A stretch of 64,000 nucleotides of DNA from Campylobacter concisus (GCF_003048875.2 NZ_CP049264.1:1860001-1924000), one strand, 5' to 3'; positions 8,250-18,268 are shown, counted from the stretch's first letter. Program-made: numbers and translations. The notes: generated from the letters alone by a model not told the origin.

Positions 8250-8276
8250 ATATCGTCTCTTTTAGAGTAAAATTTA
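8250..8276 (-). promoter_or_regulatory. Sigma28 (FliA)-like promoter
   Basis: On the minus strand TAAA is followed after exactly 17 nt by CGATAT (TAAA-N15-GACGATAT), which matches the FliA consensus TAAA-N15-GCCGATAA in spacing and at all but two core positions. It ends 31 nt above the ATG of the 328-residue orphan, giving a leader of roughly 24 nt. Confidence 0.5.
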
Positions 8277-9113
8277 GAAATTTGTAGAGTTTGACTTGTA
8301 AATTTAGGCTGGCTTGGAACTGGATAAATTTAGACATTTGAGAAGGCTGGAATTTAGAATTTACTTTGTAGAATTCGCATGTATCGGCTTTTATTGTATC
8401 TGGTTCATATATTTTGGTTTAGTTTTATCATATCTAGTCTATATATTTGGTTTTGAATTTATCATATACAACTCTTTTATCATATCATAGGCTATTTCAG
8501 ATCAAATTTATGTCATCTTATCCGCCACCACAACTACATTAGCCAAGCCATTTTTGTAGTCTATCAAAATTTAGAATTTTGCAACTTTTTGGATTATAAA
8601 TTTTAAATTTGTTTTTTAAATAATTTAAATTTGAGAAAGTTCGTATAGATAATTTACCCTGCTTTTTGTTTTGCATTTTAAATATATAGCCTTAATCCTA
8701 AAATTTCGCAAAATAGCTTATAAATTTGACCCAGAAACACTCAAAATAGAAATAACCCGCCTAAAGCAAATATCACAAAAAATCAACGAAGTAAAATTTA
8801 AAAACTACTAGATCTAAATTTAGAAATTTATGGTGTTAGCTTTGAAATTTAATAGATAAGTTGAGCTAGAACTTTAAAACCTAATTTTGGAGGTTTTTGA
8901 CATAAATCAAAAAGCGTCTGCTTGCGTTTTTATGCTTTAAAACCGCTATAAATTTACTTATACCAACTATTTTAACCTATCGCATCAGCTCATCTAAAAG
9001 CCACGAAATAAAATTTATAATGCTCCGACTTGTAAATTTGCCACAGACTAAAATGGATAAATTTAAACAAAATTTTTAAAAAATAAACGTAGAAAGATAA
9101 ATTTAGAAAGAAA
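8277..9113 (+). other. Gene-poor AT-rich region
   Basis: About 840 bases with no full-length gene on either strand. It is rich in AAATTT and contains short near-repeats such as TTTATCATAT (around 8427-8480). The only coding-like piece is the open frame at 8653-8811, listed separately. No RNA gene or mobile-element end was recognised. Confidence 0.6.
8653..8811 (+). pseudogene. Possible 3' remnant of a decayed gene
   Basis: An open frame of 52 codons runs from after a TAA at 8650 to a TAG at 8809. Its second half reads like real protein, with a charged amphipathic helix (DPETLKIEITRLKQIS) and normal Campylobacter codon choice, but there is no ATG and no ribosome-binding site; TTG at 8671 is the only possible start. 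It may be the surviving C-terminus of a lost gene. Family unknown. Confidence 0.3.
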
Positions 9114-9134
9114 AGAGAGCCAGATAGGCTCTCT
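9114..9134 (-). terminator. Intrinsic terminator of the alpha (ribosomal) operon
   Basis: Stem AGAGAGCC/GGCTCTCT with a five-base loop, followed on the minus strand by TTTTCTTTCT. It lies directly below the rplQ stop and ends the whole S10-spc-alpha gene block. Confidence 0.88.
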
Positions 9135-9139
9135 GGGGA

Positions 9140-9496
9140 TTATTCAGCTACTAGCTCTATATAAGCCATCTCAGCTGCATCGCCTCTGCGAACGCGAGTT
9201 TTGATGATTCTTGTATAGCCACCGTTGCGCTCTTTAAATTTTGGAGCTACTTCAGTAACTAGCTTATTTGTAGTCTCTTTGTCTTGCAATGAAGCAAATA
9301 CTGCTCTGTGAGCGTTAGAGTCGCCCTTTCTAGCTCTTGTGATAAGCTTTTCAACATAGCTTCTAAGCTCTTTTGCTTTTGGTAAAGTTGTCTCTATCTT
9401 TTCGCTTTTGATGATAGCTATCGCTAAATTCTTAAGCAATGCAGATCTATGAGATGACGTTCTACCAAGTTTGCGATATCCGTGTTTATGTCTCAT
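9140..9496 (-). CDS. rplQ: 50S ribosomal protein L17
   Basis: 118 residues; the N-terminal [12 protein letters not shown] and the [11 protein letters not shown] stretch are diagnostic of L17. Last gene of the alpha operon, 11 nt after rpoA and just before the terminator, the same place as in E. coli. Confidence 0.98.
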   Translation of the reverse strand: MRHKHGYRKLGRTSSHRSALLKNLAIAIIKSEKIETTLPKAKELRSYVEKLITRARKGDSNAHRAVFASLQDKETTNKLVTEVAPKFKERNGGYTRIIKTRVRRGDAAEMAYIELVAE

Positions 9497-9507
9497 CTAT
9501 TGTCCTT

Positions 9508-10524
9508 TTATTCTTTTGCACTCATTTGTGATTTTAGCTCGGTTATTTTCTTTCTGAGTTGCTCTTTGCTATCTTTTAACACATCGACACCAACTGGATA
9601 GCCTATCTCTTCCATAACCGCTTTTATCTCTTCAAGAGATTTTTTACCTAAATTTTTAAGCTCTTTAAGCTCATTTTCGTCCATCAACGCAAGCTCACCG
9701 ATAAATCTAATATCGGCTTTGTCAAGGCAGTTAAAACTTCTAGCGCTTAAATTTAGATCTTCTACACTAGAAAGTAGCTTTGAGAACTCGCCGCTTGCAC
9801 TTGAACTAGCAACTGGGGCACTAACGTCAATATCTAAAATTCCTTTAAATACTGACATTTGTTGATACATAGCTTCTAAACAATTTTTAAAAGCTTCTAC
9901 TGGACCAACTTGACCATCTGTTGTTATCGTAAATACGATCTTCTCGTAGTCTGGGTCATCTTCAACCAAGACGTTTTGTATCTCATAAACTGCTTTTTTA
10001 ACAGGTGTAAAGAAAGCGTCCAGTGCGATGTACTCGTCTTCGATCTCTTCTCTGATCTCTTCACTAGGAACATATCCGATACCTTTTTGGATGATAACTG
10101 AGAAATTTAACTCAGCATCTTCGTTGATGGTTGCAAGATATGCGTCTGGATTAACGATCTCAACTAGGTCGTTATTTAGGTCAGCTCCAGTTATCTCTTT
10201 TGGTCCTTTAAAGCTATACTCTATAACTTCACGCTCGCTGCCGCTTTTTAATTTAAATCTGATCTTCTTCAAATTTATAATAAAAAATGCCACGTCTTCA
10301 AGCATGCCGCGCATACTATCAAATTCGTGACTAACGCCTTTTATCTTTACACCGATAGGAGCAAAGCCTACCGTACTTGTGTAAAGAAGACGGCGTAGTG
10401 GGTGAGCCAAAGTAACAGCATAACCTGCTTCAAAAGGATATGCTGTAATGTTAGCTACATTTTCGCTAACACTTTTAACTTCTATTTCAGTTGGCATATA
10501 AGCTGATGTAGTAATCTTTCTCAT
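9508..10524 (-). CDS. rpoA: DNA-directed RNA polymerase subunit alpha
   Basis: 338 residues. The N-terminal assembly domain has the [18 protein letters not shown] motif near residue 35, and the C-terminal domain (from about 250) has [16 protein letters not shown] and [13 protein letters not shown], the helix-hairpin-helix that binds UP elements and activators. Between rpsD and rplQ, as usual. Confidence 0.98.
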   Translation of the reverse strand: MRKITTSAYMPTEIEVKSVSENVANITAYPFEAGYAVTLAHPLRRLLYTSTVGFAPIGVKIKGVSHEFDSMRGMLEDVAFFIINLKKIRFKLKSGSEREVIEYSFKGPKEITGADLNNDLVEIVNPDAYLATINEDAELNFSVIIQKGIGYVPSEEIREEIEDEYIALDAFFTPVKKAVYEIQNVLVEDDPDYEKIVFTITTDGQVGPVEAFKNCLEAMYQQMSVFKGILDIDVSAPVASSSASGEFSKLLSSVEDLNLSARSFNCLDKADIRFIGELALMDENELKELKNLGKKSLEEIKAVMEEIGYPVGVDVLKDSKEQLRKKITELKSQMSAKE

Positions 10525-10538
10525 CTTTATACCCTCTA

Positions 10539-11165
10539 TTATTTTGAGTAAAGCTCTACTATAAATCTTTCCTCAACAGGAATGATAACCTCTTCTCTTT
10601 CTGGATTTCTAGTGAAAATTCCAAATTTTTTCTCTTTTTCCACATCTACCCAAGCAACGATGCCAGTTTGAGCTGTAAGGTCGATCGCGCGAATGATTTG
10701 TGGATTGTTTTTAGATTTCTCAGCAACTTCTACTTTAGAGCCTGGCTCCACTCTGTAAGATGGGATATCCACTCTCTTGCCATTTACTAAAATATGTCCG
10801 TGAGTTACTAGCTGGCGAGCAAAACGACGAGTCGTTGCAAAGCCCATTCTGTAAACAACATTGTCTAATCTTTGTTCTAATAGTTGAACCAAAAGAGCAC
10901 CAGTGTTGCCCTCGCGGCGTGCTGCTTCTTGAAACAATCTTCTAAATTGTTTCTCTGAAACGCCATACATAAATTTAGCTTTTTGCTTCTCACGAAGTTG
11001 TAAGCCATATTCGCTTATTTTTGCTCTTCTTTGTCCATGTTGTCCTGGTGCATAAGGTCTTTTTTCTAAAGCGCTTTTACCAGCAAGTCTTCTTTCGCCT
11101 TTTAACGCAAGAGACACACCAAGACGTCTTTCTAATTTTTCAACAGGTCCTGTATATCTAGCCAT
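10539..11165 (-). CDS. rpsD: 30S ribosomal protein S4
   Basis: 208 residues with the MARYTGP start and the [12 protein letters not shown] / [17 protein letters not shown]4 RNA-binding domain (about 95-160). No zinc-binding Cys at the N-terminus, so it is the Cys-free form. Primary assembly protein; in E. coli it represses the alpha operon, which has not been shown here. Confidence 0.98.
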   Translation of the reverse strand: MARYTGPVEKLERRLGVSLALKGERRLAGKSALEKRPYAPGQHGQRRAKISEYGLQLREKQKAKFMYGVSEKQFRRLFQEAARREGNTGALLVQLLEQRLDNVVYRMGFATTRRFARQLVTHGHILVNGKRVDIPSYRVEPGSKVEVAEKSKNNPQIIRAIDLTAQTGIVAWVDVEKEKKFGIFTRNPEREEVIIPVEERFIVELYSK

Positions 11166-11190
11166 AATAATTTCTCCTAATTTTCTCTAA

Positions 11191-11583
11191 TTATACGCGG
11201 CGGCGTTTTGGCGGTCTGCAACCATTGTGTGGTAAAGGTGTGATATCTTTGAAGAAAGTTACTTTTATACCTTCAACACCACCTACACTCTTCACAGCCG
11301 TTTCACGTCCGCTACCTGGACCTTGAACCTTGATGCCAACTTCTTTTATGCCGTGTTCTTTTGCTTTATTTAAAGCATCTTCTACAGCTTGTTGAGCTGC
11401 ATAAGGAGTTGATTTTTTACTACCTTTAAAGCCTAAGCCACCTGCACTACTCCATGCAATAGCATTTCCCATTTCATCAGTTACAGTTACCATAGTGTTG
11501 TTAAATGTTGCACTGATATAAACGATACCTTTGGCTATGCTTTTTCTAACTACTTTTTTCTTAACAATTTTTCTTTTCGCCAT
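11191..11583 (-). CDS. rpsK: 30S ribosomal protein S11
   Basis: 130 residues; [16 protein letters not shown], the QGPGSGRE loop and the C-terminal [14 protein letters not shown] are the S11 hallmarks. Sits between rpsM and rpsD with short gaps of 22 and 25 nt. Confidence 0.98.
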
Positions 11584-11605
11584 TTATTATCCTTTAACCC
11601 TTGCC

Positions 11606-11974
11606 TTACTTAGTAGCTGCACCGACAGTTTTACGTCTGCCTTTTCTGGTTCTAGCATTAGTTTTAGTCTTTTGACCACGAACAGGAAGACCCTTTCTGT
11701 GGCGAAGACCTCTATAACTTCCAAGATCCATAAGAGCTTTGATATCCATAGCAACTTGTTTTCTCAAATCACCCTCAACGATATGGTGCTCTTGAATTTC
11801 TTTACGGATAGCTGCTGCTTCGTCTTCGCTAAGCTCGTAAACTCTCTTATCATAAGAAATTCCAGCTGCGTCAAGGATTTGACGAGATTTGTAAAGACCT
11901 ATACCATAGATATAAGTCAAACCATACTCTATTCTCTTTTTGTTTGGTAAATCTACACCTGCAATACGTGCCAT
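11606..11974 (-). CDS. rpsM: 30S ribosomal protein S13
   Basis: 122 residues: [10 protein letters not shown] start, the GIG helix-turn ([10 protein letters not shown]) and the C-terminal [24 protein letters not shown] that contacts tRNA and 16S RNA. It follows rpmJ by 3 nt. Confidence 0.98.
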   Translation of the reverse strand: MARIAGVDLPNKKRIEYGLTYIYGIGLYKSRQILDAAGISYDKRVYELSEDEAAAIRKEIQEHHIVEGDLRKQVAMDIKALMDLGSYRGLRHRKGLPVRGQKTKTNARTRKGRRKTVGAATK

Positions 11975-11977
11975 GCC

Positions 11978-12091
11978 TTATCCTTGTCTTTGTTTATGTT
12001 TTGGATTTTCGCAGATAACACGAATTATGCCACTACGTTTGACAATTTTACATTTGTCACACATCTTCTTTACAGAAGGACGAACTTTCAT
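11978..12091 (-). CDS. rpmJ: 50S ribosomal protein L36
   Basis: 37 codons, too short for common ORF cut-offs but unmistakable: [15 protein letters not shown] start and PKHKQRQG end. The zinc ligands Cys11, Cys14, Cys27 and His32 are all present, so this is the zinc-binding C+ form. The stop is 3 nt before the rpsM start; AGGAG precedes the ATG. Confidence 0.97.
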   Translation of the reverse strand: MKVRPSVKKMCDKCKIVKRSGIIRVICENPKHKQRQG

Positions 12092-12280
12092 TTTAGTCTC
12101 CTAAAAATTTATTCCACTTTTTTAGGGGCTGCATCAGGTCTAAAGAAATAATTTAAACCAACTATTTTCAAAATAAGTGGGGAACTTTGAAAATAATTCT
12201 TCATACAGCTTTTCGCAAAGCTTGGATTTTACCCAAAACCAGCTTTAAATTTACTTAGCATATTTGCCACAAAATCAAAT
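12092..12280 (-). other. Spacer between infA and rpmJ
   Basis: 189 bases with no gene, long for this operon. On the minus strand it can form AGCTTT-GCGA-AAAGCT (12207-12222) but no T-run follows closely, so it is not a clear terminator. Function unknown; an internal leader or promoter for rpmJ-rplQ is possible. Confidence 0.4.
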
Positions 12281-12499
12281 TTACTTATATCTATAAGTGA
12301 TCCTGCCCTTGTCTAGGCTATATGGCGTAAGTTCTACTTTTACGCGGTCGCCAGGCATTATCTTTATATAATGCATTCTCATCTTTCCGGCGATATGACA
12401 TAAAATTATATGTTTGTTGTCAAGCTCAACTTTAAAAGTTGCATTTGGCAGTGCTTCAACAACATTTCCATCAATCTCAATGACATCGTCTTTTGCCAC
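12281..12499 (-). CDS. infA: Translation initiation factor IF-1
   Basis: 72 residues, one S1/OB-fold domain: [20 protein letters not shown]-like segment (here [17 protein letters not shown]) and [10 protein letters not shown] end. Between map (32 nt) and rpmJ, the normal place in bacteria that carry map in the spc operon. Confidence 0.98.
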
Positions 12500-12531
12500 A
12501 AACTCTCCTTTCTCTAAATTTGCTATAAATT

Positions 12532-13290
12532 TTATGCTTGGCTTAAAATTTCGGCTTTGCCATTAACTATCGCCATGCAATGCTCATAATGACTAGTTCT
12601 CAAACCATCTTTTGAGGTTACTTTCCAGTTATCGCTTCCTAAAACTGGCGTGCCATCTTTTTGGCAGATCATCGGCTCTATACAAAAAACCATTCCCTCT
12701 TTTATTTTTGGTCCAGCTTTTGGATTGTTTCCTTCGATATAGTTTGGAATTTCTGGCTCTTCGTGTGGCCTTTTGCCTATGCCATGACCGCAATATCCGC
12801 GCAAAGGTACATATCCTCTACCAAGAATAAATTTCTCAAGCTCATAGCTAATCTCTTTAAAGTGCATACCAGCTCTTATAAAATCAATCGCAAAATATAG
12901 CGCATCTTTTGAGCAAGCGATCAAAGCTTCGTCTTCTTTTGAAATTTTACCAACTCCAAATGTCCTAGCCGAATCACCAAAATAACCATCTAAATTTGAA
13001 CCAATATCTACACTAACGATATCGCCCTCTTTTAGCTTGTACTCATTTGGAATTCCGTGGATCACCACTTCATTGACGCTTATGCAAGCTGCATTTGGAA
13101 AGCCATAAAGCCCTTTAAAGGCTGGTTTTGCTCCAGCGGCTCTTATCATATCTTCGCAAATTTTATCTATCTCAAGAAGTGAAATTCCAGGTTTTATGAT
13201 CGTAGAAACATGATCAAGTGTTCGAGCGACGATCTTGTTCGCCGCTCTCATTTTCTCTATCTCAGCTGGTCTTTTTAGCGTGATAGCCAT
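12532..13290 (-). CDS. map: Methionine aminopeptidase type I
   Basis: 252 residues. Removes the N-terminal Met of nascent proteins. The dinuclear metal ligands are visible: Asp in SVDIGS and in YFGDSARTF, His in YCGHGIG, Glu in FCIEPM and Glu in HYEHCMA; the substrate His is in VVIHGIP. No N-terminal extension, so type Ia. Its start lies 1 nt after the secY stop. Confidence 0.98.
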   Translation of the reverse strand: MAITLKRPAEIEKMRAANKIVARTLDHVSTIIKPGISLLEIDKICEDMIRAAGAKPAFKGLYGFPNAACISVNEVVIHGIPNEYKLKEGDIVSVDIGSNLDGYFGDSARTFGVGKISKEDEALIACSKDALYFAIDFIRAGMHFKEISYELEKFILGRGYVPLRGYCGHGIGKRPHEEPEIPNYIEGNNPKAGPKIKEGMVFCIEPMICQKDGTPVLGSDNWKVTSKDGLRTSHYEHCMAIVNGKAEILSQA

Positions 13291-13291
13291 T

Positions 13292-14554
13292 TTATAGACC
13301 TACTGCACTTAGAGTTTGGTATTTGTTTGTATAAGACTGAGCCTCTATACGTCTCATCGTATCAAGTGCTACCGAAACCACGATAAGAACTGATGTACCG
13401 CCAAAATAAAATGGTACGCCCATAGTCTTTACAAGTACCCAAGGTAATGTTGAAATGATACCCAAGTACAAAGCTCCACCTAAAGTTAGCCTGCCAGCTA
13501 CTTCATTTAGATAGCTAGCTGTACTCTCGCCTGGTCTAACACCTGGGATAAATCCGCCTTGTTTCTTTAAATTTTCACTTATATCTTTTGTGTTAAACAC
13601 GATAGATGCATAGAAAAACGCAAAGAAGATGATAAATAAAAATGTCAAAACATTAAACATATAGCCATTTGGACTTAAAAAGTCGTTGATAGCTTGGATT
13701 ACTGGATTTGTGCTAGCCTGCAAAATAGTACTTGGAAACATCAAAATCGCACTAGCAAATATCGGTGGAATAACGCCACTTAAATTTACTTTGATCGGTA
13801 TATAGTTCATTATACGTTTGTTTTGATTTTCCATTATCACTTTTCTTGAGTAAGAAATAGGGATACGTCTTTCGCCCATCTCGACGAAGATAATAGCTCC
13901 AATGGTAGCTAAAATGATCACCAAAATAGCGATGACTGTTAGAAAATTCATCTCAGAAGTATTTACCAAATTTACAGTTCCGCCGATCGCACTAGGTATG
14001 CCAGAGACGATGCCCGCAAAGATGATAAGACTTATACCGTTGCCTATACCGCGCTGCGTGATCTGTTCACCTATCCACATAAGTAGCATAGTGCCAGTTA
14101 GCATAGATACAGCAGAGATCGCGATAAATAAATTCATATCTATCATGATAGCTTGCTCGCCACCACGACCGCTTAAGCTTTGAAGTCCGATAGAGACGCC
14201 GATTGATTGTACAAGAGTGATAACGATAGTCGCATAACGTATGATTTGCATATATTTTTGCATACCGTCGCGCTCTTTTTTCATCTGACCTAACTTTGGA
14301 AATGTCGCTGCTAGAAGCTCCATGATGATCGAAGCTGTGATGTAAGGCATAATGCCTAGAGATATGATACTTAAACGCTCAGCGGCCTTACCACTAAACA
14401 TATTAAATAGACCCAAGGCGTTGCTATTGTTTGAATTGAAAAATTCTTTAATTACGTCGACATTAACACCAGGAACTGGCACATAAGCCAGTATCCTGTA
14501 TGCGAACAAAAATGCCAACGTGATCAAAATCTTGTTGGTCAGTGTTTTATCCAT
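13292..14554 (-). CDS. secY: Preprotein translocase subunit SecY
   Basis: 420 residues with ten predicted membrane helices. N-terminal TLAFLFAYRILAYVPVPGVN, the plug region GRGGEQAIMIDMN, and loop GERRIPISYSRKV on the cytoplasmic side are clear. It overlaps rplO by one base. secG is at 30080-30409; secE is outside. Confidence 0.98.
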   Translation of the reverse strand: MDKTLTNKILITLAFLFAYRILAYVPVPGVNVDVIKEFFNSNNSNALGLFNMFSGKAAERLSIISLGIMPYITASIIMELLAATFPKLGQMKKERDGMQKYMQIIRYATIVITLVQSIGVSIGLQSLSGRGGEQAIMIDMNLFIAISAVSMLTGTMLLMWIGEQITQRGIGNGISLIIFAGIVSGIPSAIGGTVNLVNTSEMNFLTVIAILVIILATIGAIIFVEMGERRIPISYSRKVIMENQNKRIMNYIPIKVNLSGVIPPIFASAILMFPSTILQASTNPVIQAINDFLSPNGYMFNVLTFLFIIFFAFFYASIVFNTKDISENLKKQGGFIPGVRPGESTASYLNEVAGRLTLGGALYLGIISTLPWVLVKTMGVPFYFGGTSVLIVVSVALDTMRRIEAQSYTNKYQTLSAVGL

Positions 14555-14955
14555 TATTTTGTTCCGCTAACGCTAACGTTCTCGTCTTTGATCTTTGAAG
14601 CAAGAGCTTTTGCGCTTGCACCGATTAGTTTTATCTTAGTAACGCTCTTTGAAATTTTATGAACGCTAGCTATTGTTGCGATTGAAATTTCCGCAAGCTC
14701 TTTTATAGCTGCGATCTTTTCAACATTGATAACATAAGGTTTTTCAAATTTAGAAGCAAAGCCTACCTTTGGAAGACGTCTTTGAAGTGGTTGTTGTCCG
14801 CCCTCAAAGCCTCTTTTTTCATTGTAGCCTTTTCTTGCTCTTTGACCTTTGTTACCTTTGCCAGCAGTTTTGCCATTGCCACTGCCTTGACCACGACCTA
14901 TTCTTTTAGTTGCATGAGTTGAACCTGCAGCAGGTGTTAATTTTTCTAATGCCAT
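14554..14955 (-). CDS. rplO: 50S ribosomal protein L15
   Basis: 133 residues; the glycine-rich [27 protein letters not shown]-terminus (abridged here to its pattern) and [15 protein letters not shown] identify L15. It follows rpsE by 15 nt, with no rpmD (L30) between them, unlike in most bacteria. Confidence 0.97.
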   Translation of the reverse strand: MALEKLTPAAGSTHATKRIGRGQGSGNGKTAGKGNKGQRARKGYNEKRGFEGGQQPLQRRLPKVGFASKFEKPYVINVEKIAAIKELAEISIATIASVHKISKSVTKIKLIGASAKALASKIKDENVSVSGTK

Positions 14956-14970
14956 CTTAACTCCTTTCTC

Positions 14971-15414
14971 TTAGCTTTTTAGCAAACTAAGTGCTTTTAT
15001 AGTAGCACGAACGACGTTTGCTGAGTTGTTTGAGCCAAGTGATTTAGTAAGGATATCCTTAATACCTGCAAGCTCGATAATAGGACGTGCACTACCACCA
15101 GCGATAACACCAGTACCCTCGCTAGCTGGGCGAAGTAACATTCTACTTGCGTTGTATTTTACCTCTACATCGTGAGGGATAGTTGTGCCCTTGATCTTAA
15201 CGTGGATAATATTTTTAAATGCGTCGTCAATCGCTTTTCTCATCGCATCTGGCACCTCTTTAGCTTTGCCATATCCAAAGCCAACTAGGCCATTTCTATT
15301 ACCAACAACAACTAAAGCTGTAAATCTAAATCTACGACCACCTTTAACAACCTTTGTAACCCGACCGATATCGACGATTACTTCTTCAAATTCTTCTCTA
15401 TTATATTTTTCCAT
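14971..15414 (-). CDS. rpsE: 30S ribosomal protein S5
   Basis: 147 residues: [23 protein letters not shown] opening pattern, then [25 protein letters not shown] and the [14 protein letters not shown] segment. Somewhat shorter than E. coli S5 (about 166). Contributes to decoding accuracy. Confidence 0.98.
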   Translation of the reverse strand: MEKYNREEFEEVIVDIGRVTKVVKGGRRFRFTALVVVGNRNGLVGFGYGKAKEVPDAMRKAIDDAFKNIIHVKIKGTTIPHDVEVKYNASRMLLRPASEGTGVIAGGSARPIIELAGIKDILTKSLGSNNSANVVRATIKALSLLKS

Positions 15415-15429
15415 CGATTTTCCTTTGGG

Positions 15430-15786
15430 TTATAGCTTGATGCCATTTTCTCTTAAAGCTTCAGCAAATGCTGCGATAACGCCATGGTATAAATAACCAT
15501 TTCTATCAAAAATCACAACATCTATCTTCTTAGCTTTTAAAGCCTTAGCAAATTCTTTAGCTAAAGTGACCGCACCTTCTTTATTTGCTTTTATGCCTAT
15601 TTTTCTACCATCAACTGCAGCTAGGGTAGTAGCTGTAACGTCGTCAATCGCTTGAACATAAAGAGTCCTGTTTGATTTGAAAATAGAAACTCTTGGGCAA
15701 GTTGCAACACCAGAAATTTTACCTCTGATTCTTCTTTTTCTCTTAATTCTAAGAGCGATTTTTCTTTTTAGTACTTTTGCTGTCAT
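15430..15786 (-). CDS. rplR: 50S ribosomal protein L18
   Basis: 118 residues; [27 protein letters not shown] and the C-terminal [23 protein letters not shown] are L18 signatures. Binds 5S rRNA. Between rplF and rpsE. Confidence 0.98.
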   Translation of the reverse strand: MTAKVLKRKIALRIKRKRRIRGKISGVATCPRVSIFKSNRTLYVQAIDDVTATTLAAVDGRKIGIKANKEGAVTLAKEFAKALKAKKIDVVIFDRNGYLYHGVIAAFAEALRENGIKL

Positions 15787-15796
15787 TTACCGCCCC

Positions 15797-16333
15797 TTAC
15801 TTCTTAGATGTCTTGCCCGCTTTGCGGATGATACGTTCTTCTAGATATTTAACGCCTTTGCCTTTGTATGGCTCAGGTGGTCTAAATCCTCTAACTTGAG
15901 CAGCCACTTGACCTACTACTTGTTTATCGTCACCTTTGATAGTAATAACGTTTTTATCAACGCTAGCTTCAACGCCTGCTGGTAGCTCATAGTTGATAAG
16001 GTGTGAAAAACCAAGAGAAAGCTCTAAAATTTTACCTTTTGCAGCTGCTTTGTAGCCAACGCCGTTGATCTCAAGCTGGCGAGTAAAGCCATGAGTGATA
16101 CCAGTTACGATGTTGTTAGCAAGTGCTCTATATGTTCCCCAGTAAGCTCTGCTTTGGCGATCTTCGCCCTTTGGAGCAAAAACTATATGACCATTTTCTA
16201 TCTTGACATCAACGTGACCTTTTGTGTCAAGCTCTTTTAAGTGATTGCCCTTTTTAAATTTTAGGACATTATTTTCAACGCTAACGTCTACACCACTTGG
16301 GATAGCGATAGGCTGTTTTCCAATACGTGACAT
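15797..16333 (-). CDS. rplF: 50S ribosomal protein L6
   Basis: 178 residues: [12 protein letters not shown] start, duplicated alpha/beta domains and the terminal [14 protein letters not shown] motif. It is separated from rpsH by an unusual 187-nt spacer, see 16334-16520. AAGGAAA precedes the ATG. Confidence 0.98.
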   Translation of the reverse strand: MSRIGKQPIAIPSGVDVSVENNVLKFKKGNHLKELDTKGHVDVKIENGHIVFAPKGEDRQSRAYWGTYRALANNIVTGITHGFTRQLEINGVGYKAAAKGKILELSLGFSHLINYELPAGVEASVDKNVITIKGDDKQVVGQVAAQVRGFRPPEPYKGKGVKYLEERIIRKAGKTSKK

Positions 16334-16400
16334 TTTTTTCCTTTACTTGTCTAGGGTGTTCCTACATTTACGAATAAACACCACAATGCCGTAAATTTGA

Positions 16401-16416
16401 TCGTCAAATTTGACGA
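16401..16416. repeat. 16-bp perfect palindrome
   Basis: TCGTCAAATTTGACGA is its own reverse complement. It lies in the rpsH-rplF spacer, 68 nt above the rplF start, and may be an operator-like site or an RNA stem. Confidence 0.6.
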
Positions 16417-16477
16417 AACCTGACTAAATTTAGCCTGGGCGAAATATAAAATTTCACCTAGCTAAAAAGAAATTTTA

Positions 16478-16494
16478 ACCTTAAGCTATAAGGT
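16478..16494 (-). terminator. Weak terminator or attenuator after rpsH
   Basis: On the minus strand ACCTTA-TAGCT-TAAGGT forms a six-pair stem followed by TAAAATTTCTTTTT. The stem is short and AT-rich, so read-through into rplF is expected; it may lower the output of distal genes. Confidence 0.4.
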
Positions 16495-16520
16495 CAAAAT
16501 AGCGTTTTTAACGCAGTTTA

Positions 16521-16916
16521 TTACCAAACGGTGCAAAGAACCTCGCCGCCAACGCCAGCTTTACTTGCCTCAATACCGCTCATAACGCCTTTGCTTGTGC
16601 TAACGATAACTGTTCCGTAACCATTTTTAAAACGCTTAATGTCGTCTTTGCCTTGATAAACGCGGCGACCAGGTTTTGACACCCTTTTAAGCTCGTTTAT
16701 AACGCTTCTGCCGTACTCATCATACTTTAAAACTACGTTTATAAATTTCTTGCTACCTTCTTCGATAACGTTGTAGCTCTCTACATAGCCTTTTGCTGCA
16801 AGGATAGAAAGAGTAGCCTCAACAACCTTAGAATGAAGCAATTTCGCAGTCTCAAGTCTTCTCATACTTGCATTTCTAATGCGTGTTAATCCATCTGATA
16901 TTAAATCGTTCAACAT
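16521..16916 (-). CDS. rpsH: 30S ribosomal protein S8
   Basis: 131 residues: [13 protein letters not shown] start and the C-terminal [11 protein letters not shown]...GGEVLC core that binds 16S rRNA helix 21. In E. coli S8 is the spc operon repressor. It follows rpsN by 9 nt. Confidence 0.98.
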   Translation of the reverse strand: MLNDLISDGLTRIRNASMRRLETAKLLHSKVVEATLSILAAKGYVESYNVIEEGSKKFINVVLKYDEYGRSVINELKRVSKPGRRVYQGKDDIKRFKNGYGTVIVSTSKGVMSGIEASKAGVGGEVLCTVW

Positions 16917-16925
16917 TTCTCTTCC

Positions 16926-17111
16926 TTACCAACTTGCTTTTTTAAGACCAGGTATTAGGCCTTCGTTAGCCATTTTTCTTAGGCAAACACGGCAAATTCC
17001 AAAATCTTTATAAACAGAGTGCGGACGACCGCAAATTTGGCATCTAGTATAGCCGCGAACCGCAAATTTTGGCTTGCGTGCAGCTTTTGCTATCATTGAT
17101 TTCTTTGCCAT
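16926..17111 (-). CDS. rpsN: 30S ribosomal protein S14, zinc type
   Basis: 61 residues from the MAKKSM start at 17111; the longer frame upstream would overlap rplE and lacks support. Zinc ribbon CQIC...CRVC is intact, so this is the short zinc-binding (type Z) S14. The start is 1 nt after the rplE stop, with AAAGGAAA before it. Confidence 0.97.
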   Translation of the reverse strand: MAKKSMIAKAARKPKFAVRGYTRCQICGRPHSVYKDFGICRVCLRKMANEGLIPGLKKASW

Positions 17112-17112
17112 T

Positions 17113-17658
17113 TTACTTTCCTTTTGCAAACGGCACACCAAATAGCTCTAGCAATTTGAATGCCTCTTTATCATTTTTAGCCGTAGTAGCAATCGTAATA
17201 TTCATACCATGAGTTCGTAAAATTTTATCATACTCAACCTCTGGAAACATTAGCTGCTCACTAAGACCGAAGTTATAGTTTCCACGTCCATCAAAGCCAT
17301 TTTTTGGAAGACCACGGAAGTCTTTAACTCTTGGAAGAGCAACGCTAATTAGCTTATCTAAGAAAGCATACATTTGCTCTTTTCTCAAAGTTACTTTGAT
17401 ACCAACAGGAAAACCTTCGCGAACTTTAAAGCCAGCAACTGATTTTTTAGCATCAGTGATAACCGCTTTTTGTCCAGCGATAAGTGAAATGGTATCAGCC
17501 ATATTTTGAAGCACTTTCTGATCTTTCGCAGAGTCTCCAGCGCCTACACTGATCACGATCTTCTCGAGCGCAGGGATAAGCATTGGATTTTTGATGTCAA
17601 ATTCTTTTACGAGAGCTGGCTTGATAGTTTCGTTAAATTTATCTTTTAATCTACTCAT
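17113..17658 (-). CDS. rplE: 50S ribosomal protein L5
   Basis: 181 residues; [22 protein letters not shown] and the C-terminal [17 protein letters not shown] pattern identify L5, a 5S rRNA and P-site tRNA contact. It follows rplX by 5 nt. Confidence 0.98.
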
Positions 17659-17663
17659 ATCTC

Positions 17664-17900
17664 TTATCCTTCAACTTTCGCGACGTTTGATATGTCAATT
17701 GGCATCTCTTTATTTACGTGACCACCATTTGGAGTTTTTTCGCTTGGTTTGATAGCTTTTTTAGCTACTTTGCATCCCTCAACTATAACCTGACCTTTTT
17801 TTGCAAGAACTGCTAAAATTTTACCAGTTTTGCCTTTATCGTCACCAGCGATAATCTTTACAGTATCGCCTTTTTTGACTTTAAATTTTACATTAGCCAT
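17664..17900 (-). CDS. rplX: 50S ribosomal protein L24
   Basis: 78 residues with a KOW motif ([20 protein letters not shown], residues about 8-28). This is the short form compared with about 104 residues in E. coli. Overlaps rplN by one base. Confidence 0.97.
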
Positions 17901-18268
17901 TATAAAACCTCCGGAGCTAGCGAAACAATCTTCATAAAGTTAGCATATCTAACTTCACGTCCAACTGGTCCAAAAATACGAGTGCCGACTGGCTCTTTTT
18001 TGCTATCAAGTATAACAGCTGCGTTCTCATCAAAGCGGATTAACGAACCATTATCTCTTTGAACCTCTCTTTTAGTTCTTACAACAACAGCTTTTACAAC
18101 CTGTCCTTTTTTGATCTTGCCATTTGGAAGAGCTTTTTTAACAGAGCAAACTATGATATCGCCAAGTGTAGCGTATCTTCTTTTGCTGCCGCCAAGAACT
18201 TTTATACACATTAACTCTTTTGCGCCGCTGTTATCAGCAACTGCAAGTCTTGTAAAACTTTGAATCAT
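17900..18268 (-). CDS. rplN: 50S ribosomal protein L14
   Basis: 122 residues; [21 protein letters not shown] start and [17 protein letters not shown]-like centre (here [10 protein letters not shown]), with FGPVGREVR near the end. Overlaps both neighbours by one base (TAATG type). Confidence 0.98.
   Translation of the reverse strand: MIQSFTRLAVADNSGAKELMCIKVLGGSKRRYATLGDIIVCSVKKALPNGKIKKGQVVKAVVVRTKREVQRDNGSLIRFDENAAVILDSKKEPVGTRIFGPVGREVRYANFMKIVSLAPEVL

Larger units (their letters stand above)
16334..16520 (-). other. Hairpin-rich spacer inside the spc operon (rpsH-rplF)
   Basis: 187 bases without a gene in an otherwise packed operon. It holds a terminator-like hairpin 26 nt after rpsH (16478-16494), an imperfect hairpin around GAAATATAAAATTTC (16440-16456), and a 16-bp palindrome (16401-16416). 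It could host an attenuator or a second promoter for rplF onward. Confidence 0.55.

Noticed and set aside
8400-8500. Short repeated TTTATCATAT pieces, considered as CRISPR-like or phage attachment repeats
   Set aside because: Copies are unequal in length and spacing, and there are no spacer units or cas genes.
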